This document shows, piece after piece, positions 19,192 through 27,608 of a stretch of DNA of 37,769 nt. Under the pieces are notes generated by a model that was not told the DNA's origin, did not search any database, and saw nothing but the letters and a program-made list of their open reading frames with translations. Source of the DNA: an uncultured Planctomycetaceae bacterium (lineage in GTDB: Bacteria; Planctomycetota; Planctomycetia; Pirellulales; UBA1268). The translations under genes were made by a program, and so were the position numbers. Where the stretch lies: assembly GCA_903919035.1 (NCBI GenBank), contig CAIXGY010000016.1, positions 1 through 37,769 of the forward strand, read 5' to 3'. Position 1 is the stretch's first letter, and each line of letters opens with the position of its first letter.

Positions 19192-20153
19192 TCACGTTTC
19201 GCTGCTTCCGCAACGACGATCCCCCGCGACTCGCCGGCATCTGGCGAACCGCGAATCTCGGGCCGGGGGCGATGCAGCCGATGACCGTGACGCATCTCGA
19301 GGCCGGCGTCTTCTCGAAGCCCTACTTCGACCGCGAGGGGCTCATGCTGGCCTTCGACGACGATCAGGCCGTGGGCTTCGCCCACGCGGCCTTCGCGCCG
19401 AACACCGACCGCGACGCGCTGGACACGTCGACCGGCACCACGCTGCTCGTCGTGGTCGAGCCCCACGAGCACGAGGCCGACATCGCCGCTGGCCTGATCT
19501 CCCGCTGCGAGGACTACCTCCGACGCCGCGGCGCGCGGACGATCCTCGGCGGCGGCTCGGCCGAGATGGCGGGTTTCTACCTCGGGCTCTATGGCGGCGC
19601 GCTCATTCCGGGCATCCTCGATTCATCGGCCGCGATGCAGCGGGCCTTTCTCGCCTCGGGCTACGAGGCCGCCGACCGGATCGCCGTGCTCCGTCGGCCA
19701 CTCGCGGGATTCCGGCCCCCCGTCAACCGACTCCAACTGGCCATCCGGCGTGCGAGCGAGCTCCGGGTGATCGACGAGCCGGTCCGCCGCACGTGGTGGG
19801 AGGCTGCGACCACCACGGGAATCGCGCTGCGGCGCTATGAACTCCGCGGGCGGCAGGAGGGGCCGGAAGGGACTGGGGCCCTCCTCGGGAGCGCGTCGTT
19901 CTGGGACATGCAGCCGCTCGCGTCGGCGTGGGGAGTGCCGGCGGCCGGTCTGATGAACGTGACCATCGAGGGCCCGCGGCGCCGCCAGGGGCTGGCGAGC
20001 TACCTCGTCGCCGAGGCGTTGCATGACCTCGCCGCGGAGGGCGTGACGCTCGTGGAGACGCAGGTGTCGGAGGCCAACGCCGCGGCCACGAGCCTGTTCG
20101 GCAAGCTGGGTTTCCAGGCCGCCGACCACGGCACCGTGTTTCGCAAGCCGTAA
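19188..20153 (+). CDS. GNAT family N-acetyltransferase
   Basis: VTIEGPRRRQGLASYLVAEALHDLAAEGVTLVETQVSEANAAATSLFGKLGF. Confidence 0.85.
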   Translation: MITFRCFRNDDPPRLAGIWRTANLGPGAMQPMTVTHLEAGVFSKPYFDREGLMLAFDDDQAVGFAHAAFAPNTDRDALDTSTGTTLLVVVEPHEHEADIAAGLISRCEDYLRRRGARTILGGGSAEMAGFYLGLYGGALIPGILDSSAAMQRAFLASGYEAADRIAVLRRPLAGFRPPVNRLQLAIRRASELRVIDEPVRRTWWEAATTTGIALRRYELRGRQEGPEGTGALLGSASFWDMQPLASAWGVPAAGLMNVTIEGPRRRQGLASYLVAEALHDLAAEGVTLVETQVSEANAAATSLFGKLGFQAADHGTVFRKP

Positions 20154-20158
20154 TACGA

Positions 20159-21034
20159 TCAGGGCTGGCCCGCGGCGGCGAGCGAGGACAGGTGCGTCGT
20201 GAGCGTGGCCGCGAGGTCCGGCGGGGTGTCGGGGGCGCGCATGAGTCGCGCCGAGAGCGGCGGGGTCTTGCCGTCGCGGCGGACGTCGGCCAGGTAATCC
20301 TGCAGCAGCCGGCGACGCTCCGGCGTCGTGCACAGGAGCCAGTGCACCCAGCACCAGGCCTCGGCATAGTGATCCTGCGAAAGTTCTCCGGCGGAGGCGA
20401 GCGACTCGAGCCTCGCGAGATCGGGCCGCCACGTGCCCTCCAGCGTCCGGCCGGCGAGATGGGCGACGTGGGCCCGATGCACGCCGGCCTCGTGCCGCGG
20501 CAGTTCGAAGAACTCGGCGAGCCCCTCGTCGAGCCAGAGCGGCACGGCGGGCGCGACCGAGTGGACGTAGCCGTGGGTCGTCTCGTGCCGCAGGTCCTCG
20601 GCGACCCGGTCCTGCCAGGCGGCGAACACGGCGAGCGTGGTGTCGGTCTCGACGAAGAAGGCCCGCCGAGCCGGAAAGCCGGGGAACTGTCGCGCGGCGA
20701 AGGCGGTGTAGCGATCCGCGTCTTCGAAGAGATACAGATGCACCGGCTCGTCGGAGACCGGCAGGCCAAGCCGCTGGCTGACTTCCGCACGGAGGTCGTC
20801 GAGCTCGCGCACGAGGCGGTGCTGGCCCGCGAGTGGAAAATCCGCGTGGATGACCAGTTGCCCGACCGCGAGTTCCGTCCGGTCAGGCAGCGAGCGGTCC
20901 CTCGTCCACGAGCCGAGGCCGATGGCGGGCGCGGACGAGCGGGCGAGCGCGTCGAGGCCGACCACATGGGCGCATCCGGTGGCCACCAGCACTCCGAGTG
21001 CGCAGACGATCGATGAAACGACGGCGGGCCGCAT
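20159..21034 (-). CDS. DUF1570-like lipoprotein with HExxH-type motif
   Basis: Lipobox-like LVATGC; DLRHETTHGYVHSVAPAVPLWLDEGLAEFFE. Confidence 0.75.
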   Translation of the reverse strand: MRPAVVSSIVCALGVLVATGCAHVVGLDALARSSAPAIGLGSWTRDRSLPDRTELAVGQLVIHADFPLAGQHRLVRELDDLRAEVSQRLGLPVSDEPVHLYLFEDADRYTAFAARQFPGFPARRAFFVETDTTLAVFAAWQDRVAEDLRHETTHGYVHSVAPAVPLWLDEGLAEFFELPRHEAGVHRAHVAHLAGRTLEGTWRPDLARLESLASAGELSQDHYAEAWCWVHWLLCTTPERRRLLQDYLADVRRDGKTPPLSARLMRAPDTPPDLAATLTTHLSSLAAAGQP

Positions 21035-21076
21035 GGCGCACTCCGACCCGCGCCGGCCAGGCCCGGGGGCGGGATG

Positions 21077-21922
21077 CTAGTGGGACCGGCCTGGTGGGCC
21101 AAGGCCGGTCGGGCGGTCTGCACCGAGAGCACCGGCGAGCGACTCCGGTGCGATCGGCCTGCCGATGACCGCGGCGGCACCCGCACGCAGTGCCGCCAGA
21201 GCGGTGTCGGATCGGGGAAACGAGTCGATCACCACGATGCGGAGTCCCGGACGGTTGGCCGTCAGCAGGCCGAGCCAGGCGAGTTGCGAGGAGTCGAGCG
21301 TGCCCGCGTCCCACACGAGCACGTCGGCGGGCTCGTCGAGCGGCGGGCGTCCGCAGGAGCGCCGCACGACCTCATGCCCCGCCGCGGCCAGAAGGTCGGC
21401 CAGGCCGTCGAGATCGAGTGGCCGCTGCGCCGCCACGGACAGGCGGATTCCGGCGGGGCCGGCCGGAGCCAGGGCGGCCACCGCCTCCAGCATCCGATCC
21501 TCTCGCCGCGCGGTCGCGGGGAGGCCGGGCGTGCCGGGCCGATCCGCGGCCCGTACCGCGAGCCACGTCGCCAACCTCGCCGGCAGTTCGCTCCAGGGCA
21601 CCTCCTCCGTCGCCGGCAGTGCCGGTCCGCTGCGGCGTCGTCCCTCGACGAGACTCGTCGCCACGGACACGAGCGGCGCGAGCGGCCAGCGGCGGGCCAG
21701 GGTCGTGAGGTCGGCGAGCTGCCAGCAGGCGGAGGCGTCGCTGCCGAGCAGCACGAATGCCGGCCAGAACGGCATCGGCTCTGCCGCGTCGACGTCGGGA
21801 ACGTCGCGGACATCCACGAGTTCGGCGACGGCAGCGCGGGCCCACTCCAACTCAGGACCGTGGGCGGCGCCAACCCAGGCGACCGCGGGCCGCGAATCGG
21901 ATGCTGCATGATTGGGCGTCAT
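21077..21922 (-). CDS. Hypothetical protein with receiver-like (pseudo-receiver) segments
   Basis: C-terminal half ADVLVWDAGTLDSSQLAWLGLLTANRPGLRIVVIDSFPRSDTALAALRAGAAAVIGRPI resembles a REC domain. Confidence 0.5.
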   Translation of the reverse strand: MTPNHAASDSRPAVAWVGAAHGPELEWARAAVAELVDVRDVPDVDAAEPMPFWPAFVLLGSDASACWQLADLTTLARRWPLAPLVSVATSLVEGRRRSGPALPATEEVPWSELPARLATWLAVRAADRPGTPGLPATARREDRMLEAVAALAPAGPAGIRLSVAAQRPLDLDGLADLLAAAGHEVVRRSCGRPPLDEPADVLVWDAGTLDSSQLAWLGLLTANRPGLRIVVIDSFPRSDTALAALRAGAAAVIGRPIAPESLAGALGADRPTGLGPPGRSH

Positions 21923-22134
21923 CGATGGTCACGGTAGCGGGAGTGCGGCAAGCGCGGCAAGGCAGGAGAGGTGCGGGGTCGCGGCCGTCGGGTGGGCTCG
22001 AATCCGCCATTGACCCCATGGGACGGGGGCTGACAATGCCGGCTCGTCGCGGTCATGGATGTCCGCGACGCACGCGATGGAAACCGGGTGAGCGCCGCCA
22101 CGGGGCGGACCGCCCGCAACGGCAGGAGGCCGCC

Positions 22135-23313
22135 ATGTCGGAATCGGGCACGCGAGCGCGGCGTGGAGTGGGACGCCGCATGCAGGTGATCGCCGTCACG
22201 GGCACCAGCGGCAAGACGACGACGACGTGGCTCGCCGCGTCGGTGTTGGCCGAGGCCGGCCTGCGAGCGGGCGTGGTGAGCGACCTGGGTTGCGTCGATG
22301 CCGATGGGACGTTCGTGGGCCACTTCGACCGTCGAAGCCCGGACGCGCTCGCCGCGCGGCTCGCGGCGTTCGCCCGCAGCGGATGCACGCACGCCGTCGT
22401 CGAGATGCCGCACACGCTCCTGGAGGCCGGCGCGGTGGGTCGCGGGACGTGCGGCACCGTCGTCGTCACCAGCGCCGTTCGCGGGCCGCGCGGCGAACGG
22501 TCCGCCCGCCGCCGCATCGAGCGGCGGATCGTCGAGGCGTTGGCGTCCGACGGCTGCCTGGTGGCTCCGCGCGACCCGCGTTTCGCCCCACTGTTTGCGG
22601 CCGCGGCCCGCCGCCGCGGCGTGACCGGCCTTGCGGTCGGCCTCGACGATTCATGCGACGTGTGGGCACAGCCCGTCGAGCGCGGCCTGCATGGCCAGGT
22701 CTTCCTCGCCGCGGCCGCCGGACAGGTCGTGCCGATGGCGGTCGACGTGCCGGTGGCGTCGTTCGCCCGCAACGCGATGTGCGCCGCCGCCGTGGGACTT
22801 CGTTGCGGCGTGCCGCTCGACGTCGCCGCGCGGGGCGTGGAGGCGTGCGGCAGTGTGGCCGGCCGCGTGGAGCGGCTGGATCGCGGGCAGGACTTCGCGG
22901 CCTTTCTCGATGCGCCGGGAAGCGGCCATGCGCTCGCGTCGACCCTCGTGAGCCTCCGGCGGCTCACGCCCGGGCGGCTCGCGGTGATCGCCGACCAGCG
23001 ATTCGTGGACGGCCTCGGAGCGATCGCGTTCGCGCGGCCCGTGCGGCAGCGTTGCGACGACGTGGTCGTCGTGCCGGCGGGCGTGCTCGATGACGAGGCC
23101 GACGAGGCGGCGCTGGCGGCCTACGCCCGCATCGACCTGCTCTTGGGGCGGCTCGGGGCCCGCGACTGCCTGCTCGTGCTCGGACACACCGATCCGGTGC
23201 CTCGGCCGCGACAGTCTGGCGGCGACGTGCCCCTGGCGACGCTCGTGGATGGCTGGCTCCGGCTGGCCCATCCGCCACGGGTCGCCGCGGCGGGTCCGCG
23301 CCGGGCGGCATGA
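22135..23313 (+). CDS. Divergent Mur-ligase-like protein
   Basis: MQVIAVTGTSGKTTTTWLAASVLAEAGLRAGVVSDLG P-loop; aggagg SD upstream; canonical MurE central and C-terminal motifs absent. Confidence 0.75.
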   Translation: MSESGTRARRGVGRRMQVIAVTGTSGKTTTTWLAASVLAEAGLRAGVVSDLGCVDADGTFVGHFDRRSPDALAARLAAFARSGCTHAVVEMPHTLLEAGAVGRGTCGTVVVTSAVRGPRGERSARRRIERRIVEALASDGCLVAPRDPRFAPLFAAAARRRGVTGLAVGLDDSCDVWAQPVERGLHGQVFLAAAAGQVVPMAVDVPVASFARNAMCAAAVGLRCGVPLDVAARGVEACGSVAGRVERLDRGQDFAAFLDAPGSGHALASTLVSLRRLTPGRLAVIADQRFVDGLGAIAFARPVRQRCDDVVVVPAGVLDDEADEAALAAYARIDLLLGRLGARDCLLVLGHTDPVPRPRQSGGDVPLATLVDGWLRLAHPPRVAAAGPRRAA

Positions 23314-23425
23314 GGACCGTTCCGCGGGTCCGCCATGGACGTCCACGCCGCCGGTGGGCCACAATCCTGTCCGGTGTCGCCGATGCGGTTCGGCGGCCGA
23401 GGTTTTCGGTACGAGGGTCACGGCG

Positions 23426-24352
23426 ATGGCGGCGGCAGGCAAATCGGCGGCGGATCCGGCCGCCGGGGCGGACGCGACGCCCTTCGATGATCTCGGCGTG
23501 GCCGTGTCGCGGCGCGAACCGCTGTCGCACCACACCTGGCTCGGGCTGGGCGGCGAGGCTTCGTTCTTTTGCGAGCCGGTCGATGTCGAGGCGCTGCGGC
23601 GGGTAGTCAGCCGCTGCCGAGAGCGGGGCATCCCGCTGCGGGTGATCGGCGGTGGCTCCAACGTGCTGGTGCCGAAGGCAGGCTTCGCCGGCATGGTGGT
23701 GCGGCTGTCGGCGCCCGCCTTCTGCGGGATCGAGGTGCGAAAGCCGGGGCTCGTGGCCGGTGCCGGCGCGAAACTCGTGCACGTGGTCTCGGCGGCCGTT
23801 CAGGCTGGGCTCTCGGGGCTCGAGACGCTCGTGGACGTGCCGGGCACCGTCGGCGGCGCGCTCGTCGGCAACGCGGGCGGGCATGCGGGCGACATCGGCG
23901 AGCGGGTCCGCGAGGTGACCGTGATGCTGGTCGACGGCAGCGTCGAGAACCGCGACCAGTCACGGCTGGCGTTCGAGGCCCGGTGGAGCAACCTCGACGA
24001 CTGCATCGTGATCAGTTGCCGATTCGATCTCGACGAGGAGAGCCCGGCCCTGCTCACGAAGCGGATGCAGAAGCAGTGGATCGTGGGCCGCGCCGAGCAA
24101 CCCGGGGGCACGCGGGCCGTGGCGATGATGTTCAAGGATCCGCTCGGCACCACGGCCGAATCGCTCATCGTCCAGGCTGGGGCCCGCGACACGCGGGTCG
24201 GCGGCGCGTCGGTGCATGCCCCCCACGCGAATTACGTCGTGGCGGATGCCACGTGCACGAGCGACGACGTGCGGGCACTCGTGGAGCGGGTGCGGACGCG
24301 GGTTCGTGACGCCCTCGGCGTGGAACTGACCCCGCAAATCGAGGTCTGGTGA
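23426..24352 (+). CDS. MurB-like FAD-binding protein (catalytic residues substituted)
   Basis: IPLRVIGGGSNVLVPKAGFAGMVV; VPGTVGGALVGNAGGHAGDIGERV; VGGASVHAPHANYVV; AVAMMFKDP replaces GSxFKNP. Confidence 0.85.
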   Translation: MAAAGKSAADPAAGADATPFDDLGVAVSRREPLSHHTWLGLGGEASFFCEPVDVEALRRVVSRCRERGIPLRVIGGGSNVLVPKAGFAGMVVRLSAPAFCGIEVRKPGLVAGAGAKLVHVVSAAVQAGLSGLETLVDVPGTVGGALVGNAGGHAGDIGERVREVTVMLVDGSVENRDQSRLAFEARWSNLDDCIVISCRFDLDEESPALLTKRMQKQWIVGRAEQPGGTRAVAMMFKDPLGTTAESLIVQAGARDTRVGGASVHAPHANYVVADATCTSDDVRALVERVRTRVRDALGVELTPQIEVW

Positions 24353-24371
24353 GCCGCCCGGCCGCTCTGCG

Positions 24372-25262
24372 ATGAACGCTCCCCTCCGTCGCCGGCCTCC
24401 CGTCCCCGAGCCACCGCGTGCATCGGCGGTGATGGAGTTCCTGTCTACCCGCCGCGCCGGTCTGGGCGCGATCGCGGTGATCGTGGCGGCCGGACTCGGC
24501 GGCTGGGCGTTGTGGCGTCGCCATGCCGCCGACGTGCGGGCCCATCCGGATGCGGTGCTGTTTCCGGAGCGGGTGGATGTTCGCGGCGTGGCGCCGTGGG
24601 TCCGCGGCGACCTTCGCGCCGAGGTGCTCCGCGACGCGAGCCTCGACGGCGGCCTGCCGCTCGACGACCCCGACCTCGCCGAGCGGCTGCGGCGGGCGTT
24701 CGCGAGGCATCCGTGGGTCCGCGAGGTCGCGCGGGTGGCGATCAGCCAGCCGGCAGCCGCCGTCGTGGAGGTGCGCTGCCGGCAGCCGGTGGCGATGGTG
24801 CGGGTTCAGAACGGCCTCTACGCCGTGGACGCAGACGCCGTGCTGCTCCCCAGCGACGACTTCACGCCCGAGTCGGCGGCCGCCTATCCGACGATCGCCC
24901 ACGTCGGGTCCACGCCGCTGGGGGCGGCCGGCACGCGATGGGACGACCAACTCGTGGTCGAGGGGGCGGCCGTGGCGGCGGCGATCGGCCCCGAGTGGCC
25001 GCGGTTGGGAATGCGGGATCTGCGCCCCGCGGGCACTCCCACCGGCATCCACTGGGATCTCGTGGGCGACGACGGCAGCATGATCCGCTTCGGCTCGGCG
25101 CCCGGTCGCGAACGGCCCGACGAGCCGGCCGCCGCGGCGAAGGTGGTGCGACTCCGGGACGTCGCCGGCGGCGATGCGGCCGGGTCGGTCGACCTCGCGG
25201 CACCGCCACCGGCCGAGAACACGCCGCCGATCAGCGCGGGCGATCCAGCACCAGCGTCCTGA
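24372..25262 (+). CDS. FtsQ-like single-pass protein with POTRA-like domain
   Basis: N-terminal TM; LFPERVDVRGVAPWVRGDLRAEVL...HPWVREVARVAISQPAAAVVEVRCRQPVAMVRVQNGLYAVDADAVLLP; follows the murB-like gene. Confidence 0.65.
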   Translation: MNAPLRRRPPVPEPPRASAVMEFLSTRRAGLGAIAVIVAAGLGGWALWRRHAADVRAHPDAVLFPERVDVRGVAPWVRGDLRAEVLRDASLDGGLPLDDPDLAERLRRAFARHPWVREVARVAISQPAAAVVEVRCRQPVAMVRVQNGLYAVDADAVLLPSDDFTPESAAAYPTIAHVGSTPLGAAGTRWDDQLVVEGAAVAAAIGPEWPRLGMRDLRPAGTPTGIHWDLVGDDGSMIRFGSAPGRERPDEPAAAAKVVRLRDVAGGDAAGSVDLAAPPPAENTPPISAGDPAPAS

Positions 25263-25776
25263 CCTCCCGAAAGTTCGGGTGTTCAGCCGACCGGCACCAT
25301 TCGAACAGCACGGCCTCGCTCGTGGTGAGCACGGCCCCTGCGCCCTCCAGACGGCGCAGGGCGACATCGTGATCGAGCGAGTGTCGCGAGGCCACGGCAT
25401 CGACCGCCACGAACACGGCCAGGCCGCGACCGAGCAGGTCGAGCGCGGTTTGTGCGACACAGACATGGGTTTCGAGTCCCGCGAGCACGACGCTCGTCAC
25501 GTCGGGCCCGACCGCGGCCTCGAAGGCCGCGCTGCCGCAACAGCTGAACGTCATCTTGGGGATGGCGGACGGCAGGCGGGAGGCGAGCGTGGCCGGCGTG
25601 GGGCCGAGGCCCTGGGGATATTGCTCGGTGAGCACGCGGCTGACGCCGAGGATGGCGGCGGCCTCGGCGAGCCGGAGGGACCGGGCGACGACGCGTTCCG
25701 CGTCGGGCATCGCGGCCAGCAGCCGCTCCTGGACGTCGATCACCGCGAGGAGGGACGAGGCGGGTGTGAGTTGCAT
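25231..25776 (-). CDS. Isochorismatase-family cysteine hydrolase
   Basis: SLLAVIDVQERLL; VLTEQYPQGLGPT; VVLAGLETHVCVAQTALDL. Confidence 0.9.
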   Translation of the reverse strand: MQLTPASSLLAVIDVQERLLAAMPDAERVVARSLRLAEAAAILGVSRVLTEQYPQGLGPTPATLASRLPSAIPKMTFSCCGSAAFEAAVGPDVTSVVLAGLETHVCVAQTALDLLGRGLAVFVAVDAVASRHSLDHDVALRRLEGAGAVLTTSEAVLFEWCRSAEHPNFREVRTLVLDRPR

Positions 25777-25890
25777 CCGCGTAGCATACGTGAAACGCTG
25801 GCCAGGGCCGGGGGAATCCCGATGCCGCGGCCCGCATGACGGTCGCCTTGTCGTCGCGCCGCGAGAGGCATCTCGTTTGCCAACGGACGT

Positions 25891-26010
25891 CGCGCCCAAC
25901 CGGCTCGGGACTGCCCACGCCCTCTCGCGGGACGTTCGCCTCGGCCATCCAAGGCCTCGGTGCTCTGCATGTCCGCTGCGCTCCGGCATCGATGCCTGCG
26001 CTGGCTTCCA
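25891..26010 (+). repeat. Dispersed intergenic repeat, copy C (diverged)
   Basis: cgcccaaccggc and tgcccacgccctctcgcgggacgttcgcc match copies A and B with few differences. Confidence 0.55.
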
Positions 26011-26127
26011 TAGCCCCGCTCGTGGGGATGGGCAGACCCGATCCTTTCTCGCTCGTGTCGGGCAAGGTGCCCTCAGTGCCGGGACAGTCGCGGTGACCGA
26101 TGAGGATCGAGCGCGGGCCGACTGAGG

Positions 26128-26604
26128 TCAGGAACGAGACGCCGCGAGAGACTCGATCGCGCGAGCGTGGGCCAGGCCGCGGGACGTGAACGAAAACGCC
26201 CGCGCTGTCGGGCTCGTGATCGCGATCACCACGTCGAGCCGATCGGCCGGCAGCGCCGCCAACGCCCGCTCCGGCCACTCCACGAACGTCCACGTGGCGG
26301 CGGCCACGGCATCGTCCCAGCCGGTCTCGTGCAGGTCGGCGGCATCGGTGAGGCGGTAGAGGTCGGCATGCACGAGTCGGCCCCGCGGCCCATCGTGGAC
26401 GTGAATCAGGCCGAACGTGGGACTCACGACCTCGACGGGATCGATGCCGGCCGCGGCCGCGACGGCCTTCACGAACGTGGTCTTGCCGGCGCCGAGATCG
26501 CCCGACAGCGCGACGAACGCGCCGGCGGGCAGGGCGGCCACGACCGCCGCCGCGAGCGGGGCGAGCGCGGCCTCGTCGGGCACGTCGATGACCACCGTCG
26601 GCAT
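26128..26604 (-). CDS. tsaE: tRNA threonylcarbamoyladenosine biosynthesis ATPase
   Basis: LSGDLGAGKTTFVKAVA; VSPTFGLIHVHDGPRGRLVHADLYRL; FVEWPERA. Confidence 0.92.
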   Translation of the reverse strand: MPTVVIDVPDEAALAPLAAAVVAALPAGAFVALSGDLGAGKTTFVKAVAAAAGIDPVEVVSPTFGLIHVHDGPRGRLVHADLYRLTDAADLHETGWDDAVAAATWTFVEWPERALAALPADRLDVVIAITSPTARAFSFTSRGLAHARAIESLAASRS

Positions 26605-26609
26605 GCGTC

Positions 26610-27542
26610 CTACCCGTCGAAGGCGTGGATGAAGCCCCGCGGCTCCAGCGGCCGCGTCGTGCCGTCTGCAGCGCGGGCCAGCAGCCCGGAGCCAGCCTGG
26701 ACCACACCGAAGATCGCCGGGGCGAGGCCCGGGGGCGGATCGGCGACGAGGGCGCGGGCGTCGGCCGGCGGCATCGCGAGCACGAGCTCGAAGTCCTCGC
26801 CGTCGGCCAGCGTGTGGTCGAGCGGGCTGCGTCGGTCGTCGGAGCGGGCGGCGAGCCGTTCCGCGTCGGGATGGATCGGCACGGCGGCGAGATCGACGAC
26901 CGCCGCGGCGCCGCTGGCGGCCATCATCCGCGACAGATCGAGCGACAGGCCGTCGCTCACGTCGATCGCCGCGTGGACGGTGTGGCGGGCGGCGATCGCC
27001 AGCGCCTCGCGGCAGCGGGGAGCCACGGCGAGGTGGCGTCCGAGAATGCTGCCGCCGCACGGGCCCGTGACGACGAGCAGATCGTCGGGCCGGGCCCCGT
27101 CGCGACGCCAGGCAACGCCCGCCGCGACGCTGCCGACCGCGGTGATGGTCACCACCAGCGGGCCGTCCCACGCGTTCGTGTCGCCGCCGGCGAGCGTCAC
27201 GCCATGGTCCGCCGCCAGTGCGGCGATGCCCTCGTGGAGGCCGCGGGCGATCGCATCGCCGCCATGCCGAGGAAGCGCCACGGCCACCACGATCGCCTCG
27301 GGCCGGGCGGCCATGGCCGCCAGGTCGCTCAAGTTGACCGCGAGCGCCTTGTGGCCCACGGCCTGCGGCGGACAGTCGGGGCCGAGCACGAAGTCGACGC
27401 CCTCCATGAGCATGTCCGTCGTGACGACGGTGCGACGGCCCGCCGGGGGTCGCAGGACGGCGGCGTCGTCACCGGGGGGCACCTCGAGCCGCACGTCGGC
27501 CGGAATCCGCCGCAGGAGCCAGTCGACGAATTCAGTTTCCAT
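26610..27542 (-). CDS. thiL: Thiamine-monophosphate kinase
   Basis: VPPGDDAAVLRPP; TTDMLMEGVDF; AAIDVSDGLSLDLSRM. Confidence 0.92.
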   Translation of the reverse strand: METEFVDWLLRRIPADVRLEVPPGDDAAVLRPPAGRRTVVTTDMLMEGVDFVLGPDCPPQAVGHKALAVNLSDLAAMAARPEAIVVAVALPRHGGDAIARGLHEGIAALAADHGVTLAGGDTNAWDGPLVVTITAVGSVAAGVAWRRDGARPDDLLVVTGPCGGSILGRHLAVAPRCREALAIAARHTVHAAIDVSDGLSLDLSRMMAASGAAAVVDLAAVPIHPDAERLAARSDDRRSPLDHTLADGEDFELVLAMPPADARALVADPPPGLAPAIFGVVQAGSGLLARAADGTTRPLEPRGFIHAFDG

Positions 27543-27608
27543 CGCGCTGCCCGCGAAGATCGGGCACCCGACCGCCCGCTGCGGGATCGACGCCCGCTGG
27601 TGGCCATC

